Notes: generated by a model from the sequence alone, not told the origin. DNA of 64,000 bases from Acerihabitans arboris (GCF_010131535.1 NZ_WUBS01000015.1:114174-178173); one strand, 5' to 3'; positions 49,379 through 62,100 are shown, numbered from the stretch's first letter. Numbers and translations: made by a program.

Positions 49379-50236
49379 TCAGTAGAGCAGGGAATAAAGC
49401 TGACGGCGATATTTCGCGGCCAGCGCGTCGCCGGTGCCGAGCGCGGACAGGATATCCAGCAGGGTCTTGCGCACGTCGCCGTTGGCGGCGCCGAGATCTT
49501 TACGCAAATGGCCGATCAGCAATTTCAGCGCTTCTTCATTACGGCCGACCTGGTGCAATTGCAGCGCCAGCTGTATCGCCAGTCCCGCATCCGCGGGGGC
49601 GTTTTGCACCTGCTGCTGCAACAGCTGCATTTCCGGCGTATTCGCGGCCTGCTTCAGCAGCTCGATTTGCGCCATCAATCCCTGGTAGCGGGTATCCTTA
49701 TCCTGCAGCGGAAAGACCGCCAGCACCGCTTCGGCATCTTCGGTGCGCTTGAGCTGGATATAGGTTTCCGCCAGCAGCAAACCCGCCTCGCTGGATTTTT
49801 CACTCGGTTGCCAGGCCTCCTTGAGCAGGGGTAACGCTTCGGCATACTGTCCCTGCTGCATCAAATCGCCGGCTTCGATCATTTTCAGCTGCGCCGGATC
49901 GGGCAGGGCGCGCAGCAGCAGCTCCCGAATCGCTGCTTCGGGCTGCGGACCCTGGAAACCGTCCAGCGGCTGCCCGTCCTTGAATAAATAGAGGGTGGGG
50001 ATGGCGCGCAGGCCAAACTGGGCGGCCAGGGCCTGCTGGGCATCGCAATCCACTTTAGCCAGCGCGAACTGGCCGGCGAACTCCTGCGCCAGTTTATCGA
50101 TAACCGGCGTCATCTGCTGGCAATGCGGACTGTGCTCCGACCAGAAATAGAACAGCACCGGCTGCGACATGGAAAGTTCGAGCGTTTGCTGCAGGTTTGC
50201 TTCGTTTATATCAATAATGGTGGCTTGAGCTAACAT
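49379..50236 (-). CDS. cnoX: Chaperedoxin CnoX (YbbN)
   Basis: Thioredoxin-fold/TPR holdase that protects substrates from oxidative stress and passes them to GroEL. The 285 residues (E. coli 284) have a thioredoxin domain (1-110) in which the CxxC is SPHC (36-39), so there is no dithiol, as in E. coli (SQHC). The TPR-like C-terminal domain follows, with [20 protein letters not shown] and [18 protein letters not shown]. Start 50236 fits the E. coli N-terminus and has GAGAG upstream. Confidence 0.95.
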   Translation of the reverse strand: MLAQATIIDINEANLQQTLELSMSQPVLFYFWSEHSPHCQQMTPVIDKLAQEFAGQFALAKVDCDAQQALAAQFGLRAIPTLYLFKDGQPLDGFQGPQPEAAIRELLLRALPDPAQLKMIEAGDLMQQGQYAEALPLLKEAWQPSEKSSEAGLLLAETYIQLKRTEDAEAVLAVFPLQDKDTRYQGLMAQIELLKQAANTPEMQLLQQQVQNAPADAGLAIQLALQLHQVGRNEEALKLLIGHLRKDLGAANGDVRKTLLDILSALGTGDALAAKYRRQLYSLLY

Positions 50237-50287
50237 GAAATTCTCTCTCATTCGTTTTAGCAATATATTGGGGCATCTTTCCCCGCC

Positions 50288-51064
50288 TCAATGGCTGCCG
50301 CGTAAAATCATATCCAGGCAACGGTCCGGCAACCAACGGCGCAGCAGGGATAAAAGGCTGGCGACCAGGGTAACCGGATAACGTAATCGGGGTCGTGGAT
50401 GCTCTAAAGCATGGCGTAGTTTGGGTAGTATAGCTTCCGGAGGCAATGTAAATCGTGAGGCGATGCCGGGATTGGTCACCGGTTTATCCGCCCGCGACTG
50501 GGTCACGTTGCTGGCAAAGGCGGTGCCGATCGGCCCCGGTTCAATCAGGCTGACGCGCAGGCCGGTGCCGTGCAGTTCCATGCGCAGCGTATCCGACCAG
50601 GCTTCCAGCGCATATTTACTCGCGGCGTAGGCGCCCCGTCCCGGCGTGCACACCAGCCCCATAATGGAACTGGTCTGGATAATGCGCCCCTCGCCGTGGG
50701 GCAGCATGGCGGGCAGCAACAGCCGCGTCAACTGGTGGGTGCCGAACAGGTTGCTGGCGAACTGTTGTTCCAATTGCCGGCGGGAAAGGGTGGACAGCGG
50801 GCCGTATACGCCGAAGCCGGCATTGTTGAATAAACCGTACAGCCGGTTGCCGGTCAGGGTGATAATTTTTGCCGCGGCCGTGTCGACGCTGTGTTCATCG
50901 TCCAGATCCAGCGCCAGCGTTTCAAAACCGGCGGCGGCCAGGCGGGCCACGTCCGCCGGTTTACGGCAGGTCGCCAGCACACGATAGCCGCGTCGGCGCA
51001 GATCCTGCGCCGCCACCCACCCGATGCCGCTGGAACAGCCGGTGATTACGACCGTTTTTTGCAT
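50288..51064 (-). CDS. ybbO: Short-chain dehydrogenase YbbO
   Basis: NADP-dependent short-chain dehydrogenase/reductase; E. coli YbbO reduces aldehydes and some keto compounds in vitro. It has 258 residues from MQKTVVITGCSSGIG. The cofactor motif TGCSSGIG is at 8-15, then NNAGFG, the catalytic Ser in QTSSIMG and Tyr/Lys in YAASKYALEAW. Start 51064 matches the family; alternative ATG codons upstream (51076 and earlier) lack conservation. It lies 4 bases after the tesA stop, forming a tesA-ybbO operon. Confidence 0.93.
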   Translation of the reverse strand: MQKTVVITGCSSGIGWVAAQDLRRRGYRVLATCRKPADVARLAAAGFETLALDLDDEHSVDTAAAKIITLTGNRLYGLFNNAGFGVYGPLSTLSRRQLEQQFASNLFGTHQLTRLLLPAMLPHGEGRIIQTSSIMGLVCTPGRGAYAASKYALEAWSDTLRMELHGTGLRVSLIEPGPIGTAFASNVTQSRADKPVTNPGIASRFTLPPEAILPKLRHALEHPRPRLRYPVTLVASLLSLLRRWLPDRCLDMILRGSH

Positions 51065-51068
51065 AACT

Positions 51069-51731
51069 TTACCCATTGGCCGCCCCGCCGGAGGCGGAAT
51101 CATGTTTAAGTAAGGGCAGCAGCCTGGTGGACATCCATTCGGCGATAAAAGGCTGCGCATCCGCGTTGGGGTGGATGGCGTCATCCTGCATCCACTGCGG
51201 CTTCAGGTACACCTGTTCCATAAAAAACGGCAATAACGGCACGCCATATTGCTGCGCCAGCGCCGGGTAGATGGCGCTGAACGACTCGGTATAGCGCCGG
51301 CCGTAGTTGGACGGCAGCCGGATTTGCATCAGCAGGGGCTGCGCGCCTGTCGATTTAACCTGTGATATGGCCTTGGCGAGATCGCCGGCGATGGACGGCG
51401 GCGGGAAGCCGCGCAGACCGTCGTTACCGCCCAGCTCAATCACCACCCAGCGCGGCTTATGCAACTGCAGCAGGCCCGGCAGGCGCGCCAGCCCCTGCGT
51501 GGCGGTATCGCCGCTGATGCTGCCGTTGACGACGTTGATAGGGTCCGACTCCCGGCGCCAGCGGTCGTTAAGCAGGGACGGCCAGGCCTGCGCCGCCGGC
51601 ATCCGGTAACCGGCGCTAAGACTATCGCCCAAAATCAGTAAGGTGTCCGCGGCGAACGCACGTACACTGAATACTGCCAACAGCAAAAGGAAGAGAAAAT
51701 GCCCGCGGAAAACGTTCTTGAAGTTCATCAT
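51069..51731 (-). CDS. tesA: Periplasmic lysophospholipase/thioesterase I (TesA)
   Basis: Multifunctional SGNH-hydrolase: acyl-CoA thioesterase, protease I, lysophospholipase L1. The 220 residues start MMNFKNVFRG with a signal peptide cut after FAA (about residue 28). Catalytic residues lie in the SGNH blocks: Ser in LILGDSLSAGYR, Gly/Asn in LGGNDGLRG, and Asp/His in DDAIHPNADAQ. Its first 33 bases overlap the start of the divergent ybbA, so each promoter must lie inside the other gene. Confidence 0.97.
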   Translation of the reverse strand: MMNFKNVFRGHFLFLLLLAVFSVRAFAADTLLILGDSLSAGYRMPAAQAWPSLLNDRWRRESDPINVVNGSISGDTATQGLARLPGLLQLHKPRWVVIELGGNDGLRGFPPPSIAGDLAKAISQVKSTGAQPLLMQIRLPSNYGRRYTESFSAIYPALAQQYGVPLLPFFMEQVYLKPQWMQDDAIHPNADAQPFIAEWMSTRLLPLLKHDSASGGAANG

Positions 51732-52385
51732 CTTAATAAACACGTCGGTCAGGGAGAAAACCATATCTCCATCCTTACCGGAGTTGAGCTGCTTGTCAAA
51801 CCCGCGCAGACGATTGCCCTGATCGGCGAGTCGGGCTCCGGCAAATCCACGCTGCTTGGCATCCTCGCCGGGCTGGACGACGGCAGCGAAGGGGAAGTCC
51901 GTTTATTGGGACACTCGTTGGCTTCACTGAACGAAGAAGCGCGCGCCCGGCTGCGCGCCAAAAGCATTGGTTTTGTGTTCCAGTCGTTTATGCTGGTGCC
52001 GACCCTGACCGCGCTGGAAAATGTGCAACTGCCCGCCCTGCTGCGCGGTGAAAGCGAACGCGAGAGCCGGGATCAGGCGCTGGAGCTGCTGGATAAAATC
52101 GGGCTGGCGCGGCGGCTGGGGCATCTGCCCGCCCAGCTTTCCGGCGGCGAGCAGCAGCGCGTGGCGCTGGCCCGCGCCTTCAGCGGCCGGCCGCAGGTCC
52201 TGTTTGCCGACGAGCCCACCGGTAACCTGGATCGTAAAACCGGCGATCGTATCGCCGATCTGCTGTTTTCGCTCAACCGGGATTACGCCACCACGCTTAT
52301 CCTGGTCACCCACGACACGCAGCTGGCGGCGCGCTGTGAACGGCGCCTGCGCCTGCAGGACGGTCAACTGCTGGAGGTGGCATGA
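51699..52385 (+). CDS. ybbA: ABC transporter ATP-binding protein YbbA
   Basis: ATPase of a LolD/MacB-type transporter, partner of YbbP. The 228 residues match E. coli exactly in length and in the first residues MPAENVLEVHHLNKHVGQGE. Walker A GESGSGKST, Q-loop FVFQSFMLVP, signature LSGGEQQR and Walker B VLFADEPTGNLD are all present. It ends in an ATGA overlap with ybbP. Export of a lysophospholipid-type product with the divergent tesA has been suggested by context but is unproven. Confidence 0.96.
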   Translation: MPAENVLEVHHLNKHVGQGENHISILTGVELLVKPAQTIALIGESGSGKSTLLGILAGLDDGSEGEVRLLGHSLASLNEEARARLRAKSIGFVFQSFMLVPTLTALENVQLPALLRGESERESRDQALELLDKIGLARRLGHLPAQLSGGEQQRVALARAFSGRPQVLFADEPTGNLDRKTGDRIADLLFSLNRDYATTLILVTHDTQLAARCERRLRLQDGQLLEVA

Positions 52386-54814
52386 TCGGTCGATGGTTCT
52401 GGCGTGAATGGCGTTCACCGTCATTGCTGATTGTCTGGCTGGCCCTGACGTTATCCGTCGCCTGCGTGCTGGCCCTCGGGAATATCAGCGATCGGATGCA
52501 AAAGGGGTTGGGCGAGCAAAGCCGCGAGTTCCTGGCCGCAGATCGGGTATTGCGCGCGGCGCGTCCGGTGGATGACGGCTGGCTGCGGCAGGCCGCGGCC
52601 GACGGCCTGACCCTGAGCCGGCAAATCCGTTTTATGACCATGACCTTCGCCGGCGACAATGCGCAACTGGCGGACGTGAAGGCCACCGACGATCGTTATC
52701 CGATGTACGGCACGCTGGTGACCCGGCCGGCCGGCCTGCGTTCCCAGCCCGGCACCGTACTGGTGGCGCCACGGCTGCTGGCGTTGCTGGGCCTGAAAAT
52801 CGGCGACCCGCTCGATGTGGGCGACGCGCGGCTTCGTATCGCCGGCGAACTGATCCAGCAGCCGGATAGCGGCTTTAATCCATTCCAGACCGCGCCGGGC
52901 ATCGTGATCAACCTGGCCGATGTGGCCGCCACCGGTGCGGTGCAGCCCGGCGGCAGGGTAACCTGGCGCTATCTGTTTGCCGGCGACCCGGCTGCGCTCG
53001 AGCGCTTCGAGCGCTACCTGACCCCGCAGCTCGACGCCTCCCAGCGTTGGTACGGCATGGATGATTCCAGCGGCGCGCTGAACTCCTCCATGGAACGGTC
53101 GCGCTCCTTCCTGGCGCTGTCGGCGCTGCTGACGCTGTTGCTGTCGGTAGCGGCGGTGGCGGTGGCCATGGGGCATTACTGCCGCAGCCGCGGCGACCTG
53201 GTGGCGGTGCTGAAGACGCTGGGCGCCGGCAGGCGCGCGCTGATGAAGCTGATCGTCGGCCAATGGCTGTCGCTACTGGTGTTCGCCGGCGTTTGCGGTA
53301 GCGCAATCGGCCTGCTGTTCGAGGCAATCCTGATGCGCATGCTGGCGCCGGTCCTGCCCGCCGAACTGCCGCCCGCGGGCGTGTGGCCGTGGGTATGGTC
53401 CCTCGGCGCGCTGGTGGCGATTTCGCTGCTGGTGGGGCTGCGCCCCTACCGCCAGCTGCTGGCAACCCGCCCGCTGCGGGTGCTCAGGCGCGACAATGCC
53501 CAAACCGTCTGGCCGTTGCGCGTCTATCTGCCGGTCATGCTGATCATTGTGCTGGCGCTGCTGATGCCGATCGTCGGCGCCAACGGCTTGTTTTGGTCGC
53601 TGGCCGGCGGTATGGGCGTATTGTCCCTGCTGCTGGCGGCGGTGGGCTGGGGCGCGCTTTGGCTGCTGCGCCGCCTGGTAATCCGCCGTCTGGCCCTGCG
53701 CCTGGCGCTGAACCGCCTGCTGCGCCAGCCCTGGATAACCCTGACCCAGCTGGCGGCCTTCTCGCTGTCGTTTATGCTGCTGGCGCTGCTGCTGGTGATG
53801 CGCGGGGATCTGCTCGACCGCTGGCAGCAACAGTTGCCGCCCGAAAGCCCGAATTACTTTCTGCTGAACATGACCGGCGACCAGGTGCCGCAGGTCAGGG
53901 ATTTCCTGCGGCGCAACGGGGTGGCCCCGGGGACGTTTTATCCGATTATCCGCGCCCGGCTGACGGAAATTAACCAGCAAAAGGCCACCGATCTGATCCA
54001 TGAGGACGACGCGGGCGGCCGAACGGTTAACCGCGAGCTTAACCTGACCTGGCTGGATCAAAAGCCCGATCACAACCTGCTGGTGTCAGGCTACTGGCCG
54101 CCAAAGGCGGGCGAGGTTTCGATGGAGCAACAGGTGGCCGAGCAGTTGAAGCTCAAACTCGGCGATACGCTGACCTTTACCGGCGATACCCAAGCCTTCG
54201 GCGCCAGGATCACCAGCCTGCGCAAAGTGGATTGGGAGAGCCTGCGGCCGAATTTTTTCTTTATTTTCCCGCCGGGCGCGCTGGACGGCCAACCCCAGAC
54301 CTGGCTGACCAGCTTCCGCTACCGGGGGGACGCGACATTTCCGGCGCAGCTCAATCGCCAGTTCCCGACGCTCAGCCTGCTGGATATCGGCGCGATACTG
54401 GGGCAAATCGGCCAGGTCCTGCGGCAGGTCAGCCGGGCGCTGGAAATCATGGTCATACTGGTGTTGATGTGCGGCGGGCTGCTGCTGCTGGCCCAGGTAC
54501 AGGTCGGCATGCGCCAGCGCCAGCAGGAACTGGTGGTATACCGTACGCTGGGCGCCAGCAAAAGGCTGCTGCGCGCTACGTTGTGGTATGAGTTTGCGCT
54601 GCTGGGACTGGTGTCGGGCGTGGCGGCGGCGGCGGGCGCGGAAGTCGCCCTTGGCTTGTTGCAACGCAAAGTATTCGATTTTCCCTGGGAACCGGATTAC
54701 CGTTTGTGGTGGATGGTGCCGGTGTGCGGCGCGCTGCTGCTATCCGCCTGCGGCACGATGCTCGGACGGCGGCTGCTGGGGAAAAAAGGCGCGCACCGGC
54801 AATACCAGGGCTGA
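52382..54814 (+). CDS. ybbP: FtsX-family permease YbbP
   Basis: Large inner-membrane permease of the FtsX/MacB superfamily, 810 residues (E. coli 804). It has an N-terminal helix, a large periplasmic domain (about 40-240), then clusters of membrane helices around 240-440. A second periplasmic part and three or four final helices (about 690-800) follow, with VYRTLGASKRLLRATLWYEF after the FtsX-type core. The ATG overlaps the ybbA stop. In E. coli rhs and allantoin genes follow; here a monomeric isocitrate dehydrogenase gene does. Confidence 0.95.
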   Translation: MIGRWFWREWRSPSLLIVWLALTLSVACVLALGNISDRMQKGLGEQSREFLAADRVLRAARPVDDGWLRQAAADGLTLSRQIRFMTMTFAGDNAQLADVKATDDRYPMYGTLVTRPAGLRSQPGTVLVAPRLLALLGLKIGDPLDVGDARLRIAGELIQQPDSGFNPFQTAPGIVINLADVAATGAVQPGGRVTWRYLFAGDPAALERFERYLTPQLDASQRWYGMDDSSGALNSSMERSRSFLALSALLTLLLSVAAVAVAMGHYCRSRGDLVAVLKTLGAGRRALMKLIVGQWLSLLVFAGVCGSAIGLLFEAILMRMLAPVLPAELPPAGVWPWVWSLGALVAISLLVGLRPYRQLLATRPLRVLRRDNAQTVWPLRVYLPVMLIIVLALLMPIVGANGLFWSLAGGMGVLSLLLAAVGWGALWLLRRLVIRRLALRLALNRLLRQPWITLTQLAAFSLSFMLLALLLVMRGDLLDRWQQQLPPESPNYFLLNMTGDQVPQVRDFLRRNGVAPGTFYPIIRARLTEINQQKATDLIHEDDAGGRTVNRELNLTWLDQKPDHNLLVSGYWPPKAGEVSMEQQVAEQLKLKLGDTLTFTGDTQAFGARITSLRKVDWESLRPNFFFIFPPGALDGQPQTWLTSFRYRGDATFPAQLNRQFPTLSLLDIGAILGQIGQVLRQVSRALEIMVILVLMCGGLLLLAQVQVGMRQRQQELVVYRTLGASKRLLRATLWYEFALLGLVSGVAAAAGAEVALGLLQRKVFDFPWEPDYRLWWMVPVCGALLLSACGTMLGRRLLGKKGAHRQYQG

Positions 54815-54891
54815 TCTTTTATAAAAAAACGGCATTTTACAAAAAACGAACATTAATGCAACAATTAGCGTTCAGCGAAGTGACAACCCGG

Positions 54892-54931
54892 TTGACAGTT
54901 ACCGGCCGTCTACTGCACAGTAACGGCCTGG
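54892..54931 (+). promoter_or_regulatory. Promoter-like TTGACA and dyad upstream of the isocitrate dehydrogenase gene
   Basis: TTGACA at 54892-54897 is followed by an imperfect dyad GGCCGTCTACTG / CAGTAACGGCC (54904-54926) that would overlap promoter or start site. No good -10 was found at 16-18 bases. It may be a regulator-binding site; the regulator is unknown. Confidence 0.35.
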
Positions 54932-55100
54932 TACACCATCATTTCGCAGACCCACTCTGCCCAACTGAAGCACCTGGAAGTGTTTCCCGGAAATTGCCCT
55001 TTTCCGCTTATGCTCCCGGATGGTGCCGACGGTGAACGCAACGGTCCCGCCTCTTCAAGATAGTTGCAATCGCTATGACATAGAGGAGTTAACGTAATAA

Positions 55101-57332
<2,232 letters not shown>

Positions 57333-57356
57333 GCAACGCGGCGCTGCATAGGCAAA

Positions 57357-57393
57357 AAAAAACGCCCCGGCGCATTGTGACGGGGCGTTTTTT
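57357..57393. terminator. Terminator between icd2 and purK
   Basis: ACGCCCCG / CGGGGCGT with an 11-base loop, eight T residues on the plus side and an A tract on the other. It probably serves both convergent genes. Confidence 0.92.
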
Positions 57394-57432
57394 TTAGCTT
57401 CCGACCGGTTGCCGCCGGGGCCATGGGCGTTT

Positions 57433-58509
57433 TCAGCCCGGATCGGCCAGCTTTTGCCGCGCCCATCGCAGCCCGCCGTGATAATCCGCCGGCAGGAGGG
57501 GAGCAAGGCGCTCCAGCGCCCGGCTAAGCTCGGCGGCATCGCTATGGTTTAGATTCAGGTGACCCACCTTACGCCCCGGGCGCACCTCTTTTTCATACCA
57601 ATGCAAATGTACCAGCGGCTCGGCCAGCCATGCGGCGCTGACGTCGGTGCCAATCAGGTTGACCATCACCGACGGCGCGGTCACCGAAGGCATCGGCATC
57701 GGCAGGTCGAGAATGGCGCGCAGGTGCAGTTCGAACTGGCTGATGGACGCGCCGTTTTGTGTCCAGTGTCCGCTGTTATGCACCCGGGGCGCCAGCTCGT
57801 TAATCAGCAGATCGTTACCGACGATAAAGCACTCCATCGCCATCACGCCGACATACTCCAGCTCATGCATAATGGCGGAAAGCATGCCCTCCGCCCGGCG
57901 CTGCAATGCGTCGTCCGGCCGGGCGAACGCCACGCTGGTGCGCAGGATGCCGTCCTGATGCAGGTTATGCGTCAGCGGATAAAACACCATGGCGCCGTTA
58001 TTCGCGCGCGCGCCAATCAGAGACACTTCGCCTGAAAATGCGATGCCCTGCTCGACGATGCAGCTGCCGTAGCACTCTTGCGGCAGCGTCGCCTCATCGC
58101 CGGGGGCGAGACGCCATTGGCCCCGGCCGTCATAACCGCCCACGCGGCGCTTGACCACGGCCAGATTGCCAAACGAGGCGAATGCCTGCGGCCACTGGGC
58201 CGCGGCGGTCAGCTCTTCCCAGGGCGCGGTGGCCAGCCTCAGGCTATCGAGCAATTGCTTTTGCGTCAGCCGATCGGCCAGCCGTGGGAAAATATCCCGG
58301 TTCACAAACGCATTATGACGGGCCAGCTCACGGGTAAGGGGCGTTTCCGGCCAACGCTCGATTTCGGCGGTAATCACGCTTTGCGCAAACGGCACCGAAC
58401 CGGGATCGGCGTCAAGCCCTACCGGGAATACCGCAATGCCCATGGGTTCGCCGGCCTGGCGCAGCATGCGCCCTAATTGTCCGTTGCCCAGGATACAAAC
58501 CGGTTTCAT
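57433..58509 (-). CDS. purK: 5-(carboxyamino)imidazole ribonucleotide synthase
   Basis: ATP-grasp enzyme that carboxylates AIR to N5-CAIR in de novo purine synthesis. It has 358 residues (E. coli 355). The N-terminal [16 protein letters not shown], the ATP-grasp segments [15 protein letters not shown] and [15 protein letters not shown], and the C-terminal YGKxxx-like [14 protein letters not shown] region are present. Its ATG shares an ATGA with the purE stop, so purEK is a coupled operon. Confidence 0.97.
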   Translation of the reverse strand: MKPVCILGNGQLGRMLRQAGEPMGIAVFPVGLDADPGSVPFAQSVITAEIERWPETPLTRELARHNAFVNRDIFPRLADRLTQKQLLDSLRLATAPWEELTAAAQWPQAFASFGNLAVVKRRVGGYDGRGQWRLAPGDEATLPQECYGSCIVEQGIAFSGEVSLIGARANNGAMVFYPLTHNLHQDGILRTSVAFARPDDALQRRAEGMLSAIMHELEYVGVMAMECFIVGNDLLINELAPRVHNSGHWTQNGASISQFELHLRAILDLPMPMPSVTAPSVMVNLIGTDVSAAWLAEPLVHLHWYEKEVRPGRKVGHLNLNHSDAAELSRALERLAPLLPADYHGGLRWARQKLADPG

Positions 58510-59015
58510 GCGTCCTCCCTTGGATCGGGATGCGCCAGCACTTCATCGGTTTGCGCCTGGCGCCAGGCCGCCAGCCGGGCGGTTAACCCCTGGTCGTGCA
58601 GCGCCAGGATCTGCGCCGCCAGCAGGGCGGCGTTGGCCGCGCCGGCCTTGCCAATCGCCAGCGTGCCCACCGGCACGCCGCGCGGCATCTGCACAATGGA
58701 ATAAAGACTATCGACGCCGCTCAGCGCCGCGCTCTGCACCGGCACGCCCAGTACCGGCACCAGCGTTTTTGCCGCCAGCATGCCCGGCAGATGGGCCGCG
58801 CCGCCCGCGCCGGCGATAATCACCTCAAAACCCGCGGCGGCAGCCTGTTCGGCAAAGCTGAACAGTTTATCCGGTGTGCGATGCGCCGAGACGATCTCCA
58901 CATGACAGGCAAGCTGCAGCGAGGCGAGAATGTCCGCGGCAAACTGCATCGTGGCCCAGTCGCTTTTGGACCCCATGACGATGGCGATTTTTGCCGGGGC
59001 AAGATTGGATTGCAT
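58506..59015 (-). CDS. purE: N5-carboxyaminoimidazole ribonucleotide mutase
   Basis: Converts N5-CAIR to CAIR, the step after PurK. The 169 residues equal the E. coli length from start 59015. Substrate motifs [18 protein letters not shown] and [11 protein letters not shown] are present. The frame is open for 59 residues upstream, but these run through the PurR box region and are not conserved. First gene of purEK; the PurR operator lies 115 bases upstream. Confidence 0.98.
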   Translation of the reverse strand: MQSNLAPAKIAIVMGSKSDWATMQFAADILASLQLACHVEIVSAHRTPDKLFSFAEQAAAAGFEVIIAGAGGAAHLPGMLAAKTLVPVLGVPVQSAALSGVDSLYSIVQMPRGVPVGTLAIGKAGAANAALLAAQILALHDQGLTARLAAWRQAQTDEVLAHPDPREDA

Positions 59016-59129
59016 GCGCGTAGTGCTCCTGTGAATGTTGCCAACCGCTCCCTGCCTCGTACGCCGCGTTGTCGCCGGGGTTGGGTTGCAGGGATAAGAG
59101 GGCGTAGAGCATATCATGTGAGCCGGGAG

Positions 59130-59145
59130 AGGAAAACGGTTGCGT
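59130..59145 (-). promoter_or_regulatory. PurR operator of purEK
   Basis: On the minus strand ACGCAACCGTTTTCCT, which matches the PurR consensus ACGCAAACGTTTNCNT and, as I recall, the E. coli purE operator. It lies between lpxH and purE, placing purEK in the purine regulon. Confidence 0.9.
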
Positions 59146-59172
59146 GGCCGCCGGCGCCAGAAATTGCGCCGC

Positions 59173-59898
59173 TCAGTTGTAGGGAAATTCAATCAGCTCG
59201 ACGCTGTCCCTGGTGACCCTTACCATCGACCCCTGATGATGCCAGGCACCCAATACCGCGCGATGGGCGCTGCCGCCCCGGATGTCCAGGGTGTGGATCG
59301 CCGGCCGATGGGTATGGCCATGGATCATCCATTGCGCCTGATAACGCTCAAGCGTGGCAACCACCGCCTGCGGGCTGACATCCATAATTGTTTGGGATTT
59401 GGCGCCATTGGCGCGCTGGCTGTCGGCCCGCATCCGTCCGGCAATGCGCAGGCGCCATTTCAGCGGCAGCGCCAAGAACAGACGCTGCAGCCAACGCTGG
59501 TTGACCCGCCTGCGATAGCGTTGATAGGCCAGATCGTCGGTGCACAGCGTATCGCCGTGCAGGATAAGGATTGGCCGGTCGTACAGGGTCAGCAGCCGTT
59601 CTTCCGGCAGCAGCGTCATGCCGCAGGCCCTGGCGAAATCCTTGCCCAGCAAAAAGTCGCGGTTGCCGTGGATGAAGAAGCAGGGCACCCCCCGCTGCGC
59701 CAGCGCGTTCAGCGCCGCGGCTATCTCGTCATGCAGCGGCGCGGGATCGTCATCGCCGATCCAGGCTTCGAACAGATCGCCCAGGATATACAGCGCGTCG
59801 GCGTGCGCGGCCTGCCGCCGCAAAAAATGCAGAAAACCGGCGGTAATCGCCGGTTCCTGGACGCTAAGATGGATATCCGCGACAAACAGGGTTGCCAT
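59173..59898 (-). CDS. lpxH: UDP-2,3-diacylglucosamine hydrolase LpxH
   Basis: Peripheral inner-membrane enzyme that cleaves UDP-2,3-diacylglucosamine to lipid X in lipid A synthesis. The 241 residues (E. coli 240) form a calcineurin-like metallophosphoesterase with metal-binding motifs VADIHL (Asp8, His10), [26 protein letters not shown] and [10 protein letters not shown]. It starts 8 bases after ppiB on the same strand; in E. coli the ppiB-lpxH pairing is the same. Confidence 0.97.
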   Translation of the reverse strand: MATLFVADIHLSVQEPAITAGFLHFLRRQAAHADALYILGDLFEAWIGDDDPAPLHDEIAAALNALAQRGVPCFFIHGNRDFLLGKDFARACGMTLLPEERLLTLYDRPILILHGDTLCTDDLAYQRYRRRVNQRWLQRLFLALPLKWRLRIAGRMRADSQRANGAKSQTIMDVSPQAVVATLERYQAQWMIHGHTHRPAIHTLDIRGGSAHRAVLGAWHHQGSMVRVTRDSVELIEFPYN

Positions 59899-59906
59899 GA
59901 CAACGA

Positions 59907-60401
59907 TTATTCGTCTAGGGTCACGCCGGTAATGATCACATCGTCTTTCGGCACATCCTGATGCGGGCCGCTGTTGCCGGTCGCCACGTTTTTGATCTTA
60001 TCGACCACGTCAAGGCCGTCGGTCACCTCGGCGAAGACACAGTATCCCCAGCCGTCGGCGCGTTCCGAACGGAAATTCAGGAAATCATTATCCACCAGGT
60101 TGATAAAGAATTGGGCGGTGGCGGAATGCGGATCGTTGGTGCGCGCCATGGCCAGGGTGCCGCGGGTATTTTTCAGGCCGTTGTTGGCTTCGTTTTTAAC
60201 GGTCGCGCGGGTCTTTTTCTGCGTCATGCCGGGTTCAAAACCGCCGCCCTGGATCATGAAGCCATTAATCACGCGATGGAAAATGGTATTATCATAAAAG
60301 CCCTCACGGCAATAGGTCAGGAAGTTTTCGACGGTTAACGGGGCTTTATCGGCGAAGGTTTTGATAACAATATCGCCGTGGTTGGTATGAAGAGTGACCA
60401 T
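59907..60401 (-). CDS. ppiB: Cytoplasmic peptidyl-prolyl isomerase B (cyclophilin)
   Basis: Cyclophilin-type cis-trans prolyl isomerase. The 164 residues equal the E. coli length. Active-site residues occur in [18 protein letters not shown] (Arg and Phe), in [20 protein letters not shown] and in the Trp-containing [10 protein letters not shown]. No signal peptide, so it is cytoplasmic. First gene of ppiB-lpxH; divergent from cysS. Confidence 0.98.
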   Translation of the reverse strand: MVTLHTNHGDIVIKTFADKAPLTVENFLTYCREGFYDNTIFHRVINGFMIQGGGFEPGMTQKKTRATVKNEANNGLKNTRGTLAMARTNDPHSATAQFFINLVDNDFLNFRSERADGWGYCVFAEVTDGLDVVDKIKNVATGNSGPHQDVPKDDVIITGVTLDE

Positions 60402-60706
60402 AAAATAGTTGTCCTACGAGTCGGGAAAAGAGTTGCTCACACGAAGTGATCAAGCAGACTGAATTTATAACATAAGTCCGGCATGGAGTCAGCATTCGCC
60501 GCAGCTAATGGTTTTTTCTGTTATTCTGGCGGCCGGCGGCGCGCCGGGCGGCGTTTTTGGCCGGGAATCAGTCCGCCGTTTCGCTTGCCGGCCCCCCGGC
60601 CTTGCATTACCGCCGTCTTCAGGGTTCAATACGCTGTTGGAATATAACCTGTCTAAACTTGTCGGTATACACACGTACCCCCGTTAACACCATGGAATGA
60701 ATGTCG
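60402..60706. other. Divergent region between ppiB and cysS
   Basis: 305 bases with no gene. It should hold the promoters of both ppiB and cysS, but I cannot single out a convincing pair of hexamers. No T-box or other leader structure was recognised. Confidence 0.5.
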
Positions 60707-62092
60707 ATGCTGAAGATTTATAACACCCTGACACGTCAAAAAGAGGATTTTCAACCTATCCATACCGGTAAAGTCGGTATGTACGTGTGCGGCATCACCG
60801 TCTATGATCTCTGTCATATCGGCCACGGCCGGACGTTTGTCGCCTTCGACGTTGTCACCCGTTACCTGCGCTTCAAAGGCTACGAGGTGGAGTATGTGCG
60901 TAATATCACCGACATTGACGACAAGATCATCAAACGGGCCAATGATAATGATGAAAGCATCGATACGCTGACCGAACGCATGATTGCCGAGATGCATAAG
61001 GATTTCGACAGCCTGAATATCCTGCGGCCCGATGAAGAGCCGCGCGCGACCCGGCACATGGCCGATATCATCGAGATCGTGGAGGTATTGCTGCGAAAGG
61101 GCCATGCGTACCAAGCGGCCAACGGCGATGTGATGTTTGCGGTGGACACCGATCCCACCTACGGCGTGCTGTCGCGTCAGGATCTGGAGCAGCTGCAGGC
61201 CGGCGCCCGGGTGGATATCGACGATGTGAAACGCAATCCGATGGACTTCGTATTGTGGAAAATGTCCAAAGAAGGCGAGCCGAGCTGGCCGTCGCCCTGG
61301 GGCCTGGGACGTCCGGGCTGGCATATAGAGTGCTCGGCCATGAACTGCAAGCAGCTAGGCAATCATTTTGATATCCACGGCGGCGGATCGGACCTGATGT
61401 TTCCCCATCATGAAAACGAAATCGCCCAGTCGAGCTGCGCCCACGAAGGGCCTTATGTCAATTATTGGATGCATTCCGGCATGGTGATGGTCGATCGGGA
61501 AAAAATGTCTAAATCCCTGGACAACTTTTTTACCGTACGCGACGTATTGAAATACTACGATGCGGAAACGGTGCGTTATTTCCTGATGTCCGGCCATTAC
61601 CGCAGCCAGCTCAATTACAGCGAGGAAAACCTCAAGCAGGCCAGATCGTCCCTTGAGCGTCTGTACATCGCGCTGCGCGGCGCCGATGCATCGGCCCGGC
61701 CCGCCGGCGGCGAGTCGTTTATCGCCCAGTTCACCGCCGCCATGGATGATGATTTTAATACGCCGGAGGCCTATTCAGCGCTGTTCGAGATGGCCCGCGA
61801 AGTCAACCGCCTGAAGGTGGAAAACCCGCCGGCCGCCGTCGGACTGGCCGCGGCGCTGCGCCGGACGGCCAATGTCCTGGGATTGCTGGAGCAGGACCCG
61901 GAGCAGTTCCTGCAAAACGGCGCCCAGGTCGATATCAGCGAAACGGCGCAGATTGAAGCGCTTATCAAGCAGCGCAACGATGCGCGCAAAAATAAGCAGT
62001 GGCAGCTGGCCGACGAAGCGCGCGCCAAACTCACCGAACTGGGCATTGTGCTGGAAGACAGCGCCGGCGGCACCATCTGGCGTCGCGGTTAA
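60707..62092 (+). CDS. cysS: Cysteinyl-tRNA synthetase
   Basis: Charges tRNA-Cys. The 461 residues equal E. coli when started at the second ATG (60707, [15 protein letters not shown]). GGA lies 10 bases before it but only 4 before the first ATG at 60701. The zinc ligand Cys28 is in [14 protein letters not shown] is at 37-40, the remaining zinc site is in [11 protein letters not shown] and FPHHENE, and KMSKS follows in [12 protein letters not shown]. The residue after KMSKSL is Asp where E. coli has Gly. A C-terminal anticodon-binding helical part follows. Strong hairpins come after the stop. Confidence 0.98.
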   Translation: MLKIYNTLTRQKEDFQPIHTGKVGMYVCGITVYDLCHIGHGRTFVAFDVVTRYLRFKGYEVEYVRNITDIDDKIIKRANDNDESIDTLTERMIAEMHKDFDSLNILRPDEEPRATRHMADIIEIVEVLLRKGHAYQAANGDVMFAVDTDPTYGVLSRQDLEQLQAGARVDIDDVKRNPMDFVLWKMSKEGEPSWPSPWGLGRPGWHIECSAMNCKQLGNHFDIHGGGSDLMFPHHENEIAQSSCAHEGPYVNYWMHSGMVMVDREKMSKSLDNFFTVRDVLKYYDAETVRYFLMSGHYRSQLNYSEENLKQARSSLERLYIALRGADASARPAGGESFIAQFTAAMDDDFNTPEAYSALFEMAREVNRLKVENPPAAVGLAAALRRTANVLGLLEQDPEQFLQNGAQVDISETAQIEALIKQRNDARKNKQWQLADEARAKLTELGIVLEDSAGGTIWRRG

Positions 62093-62100
62093 TCATGCCC

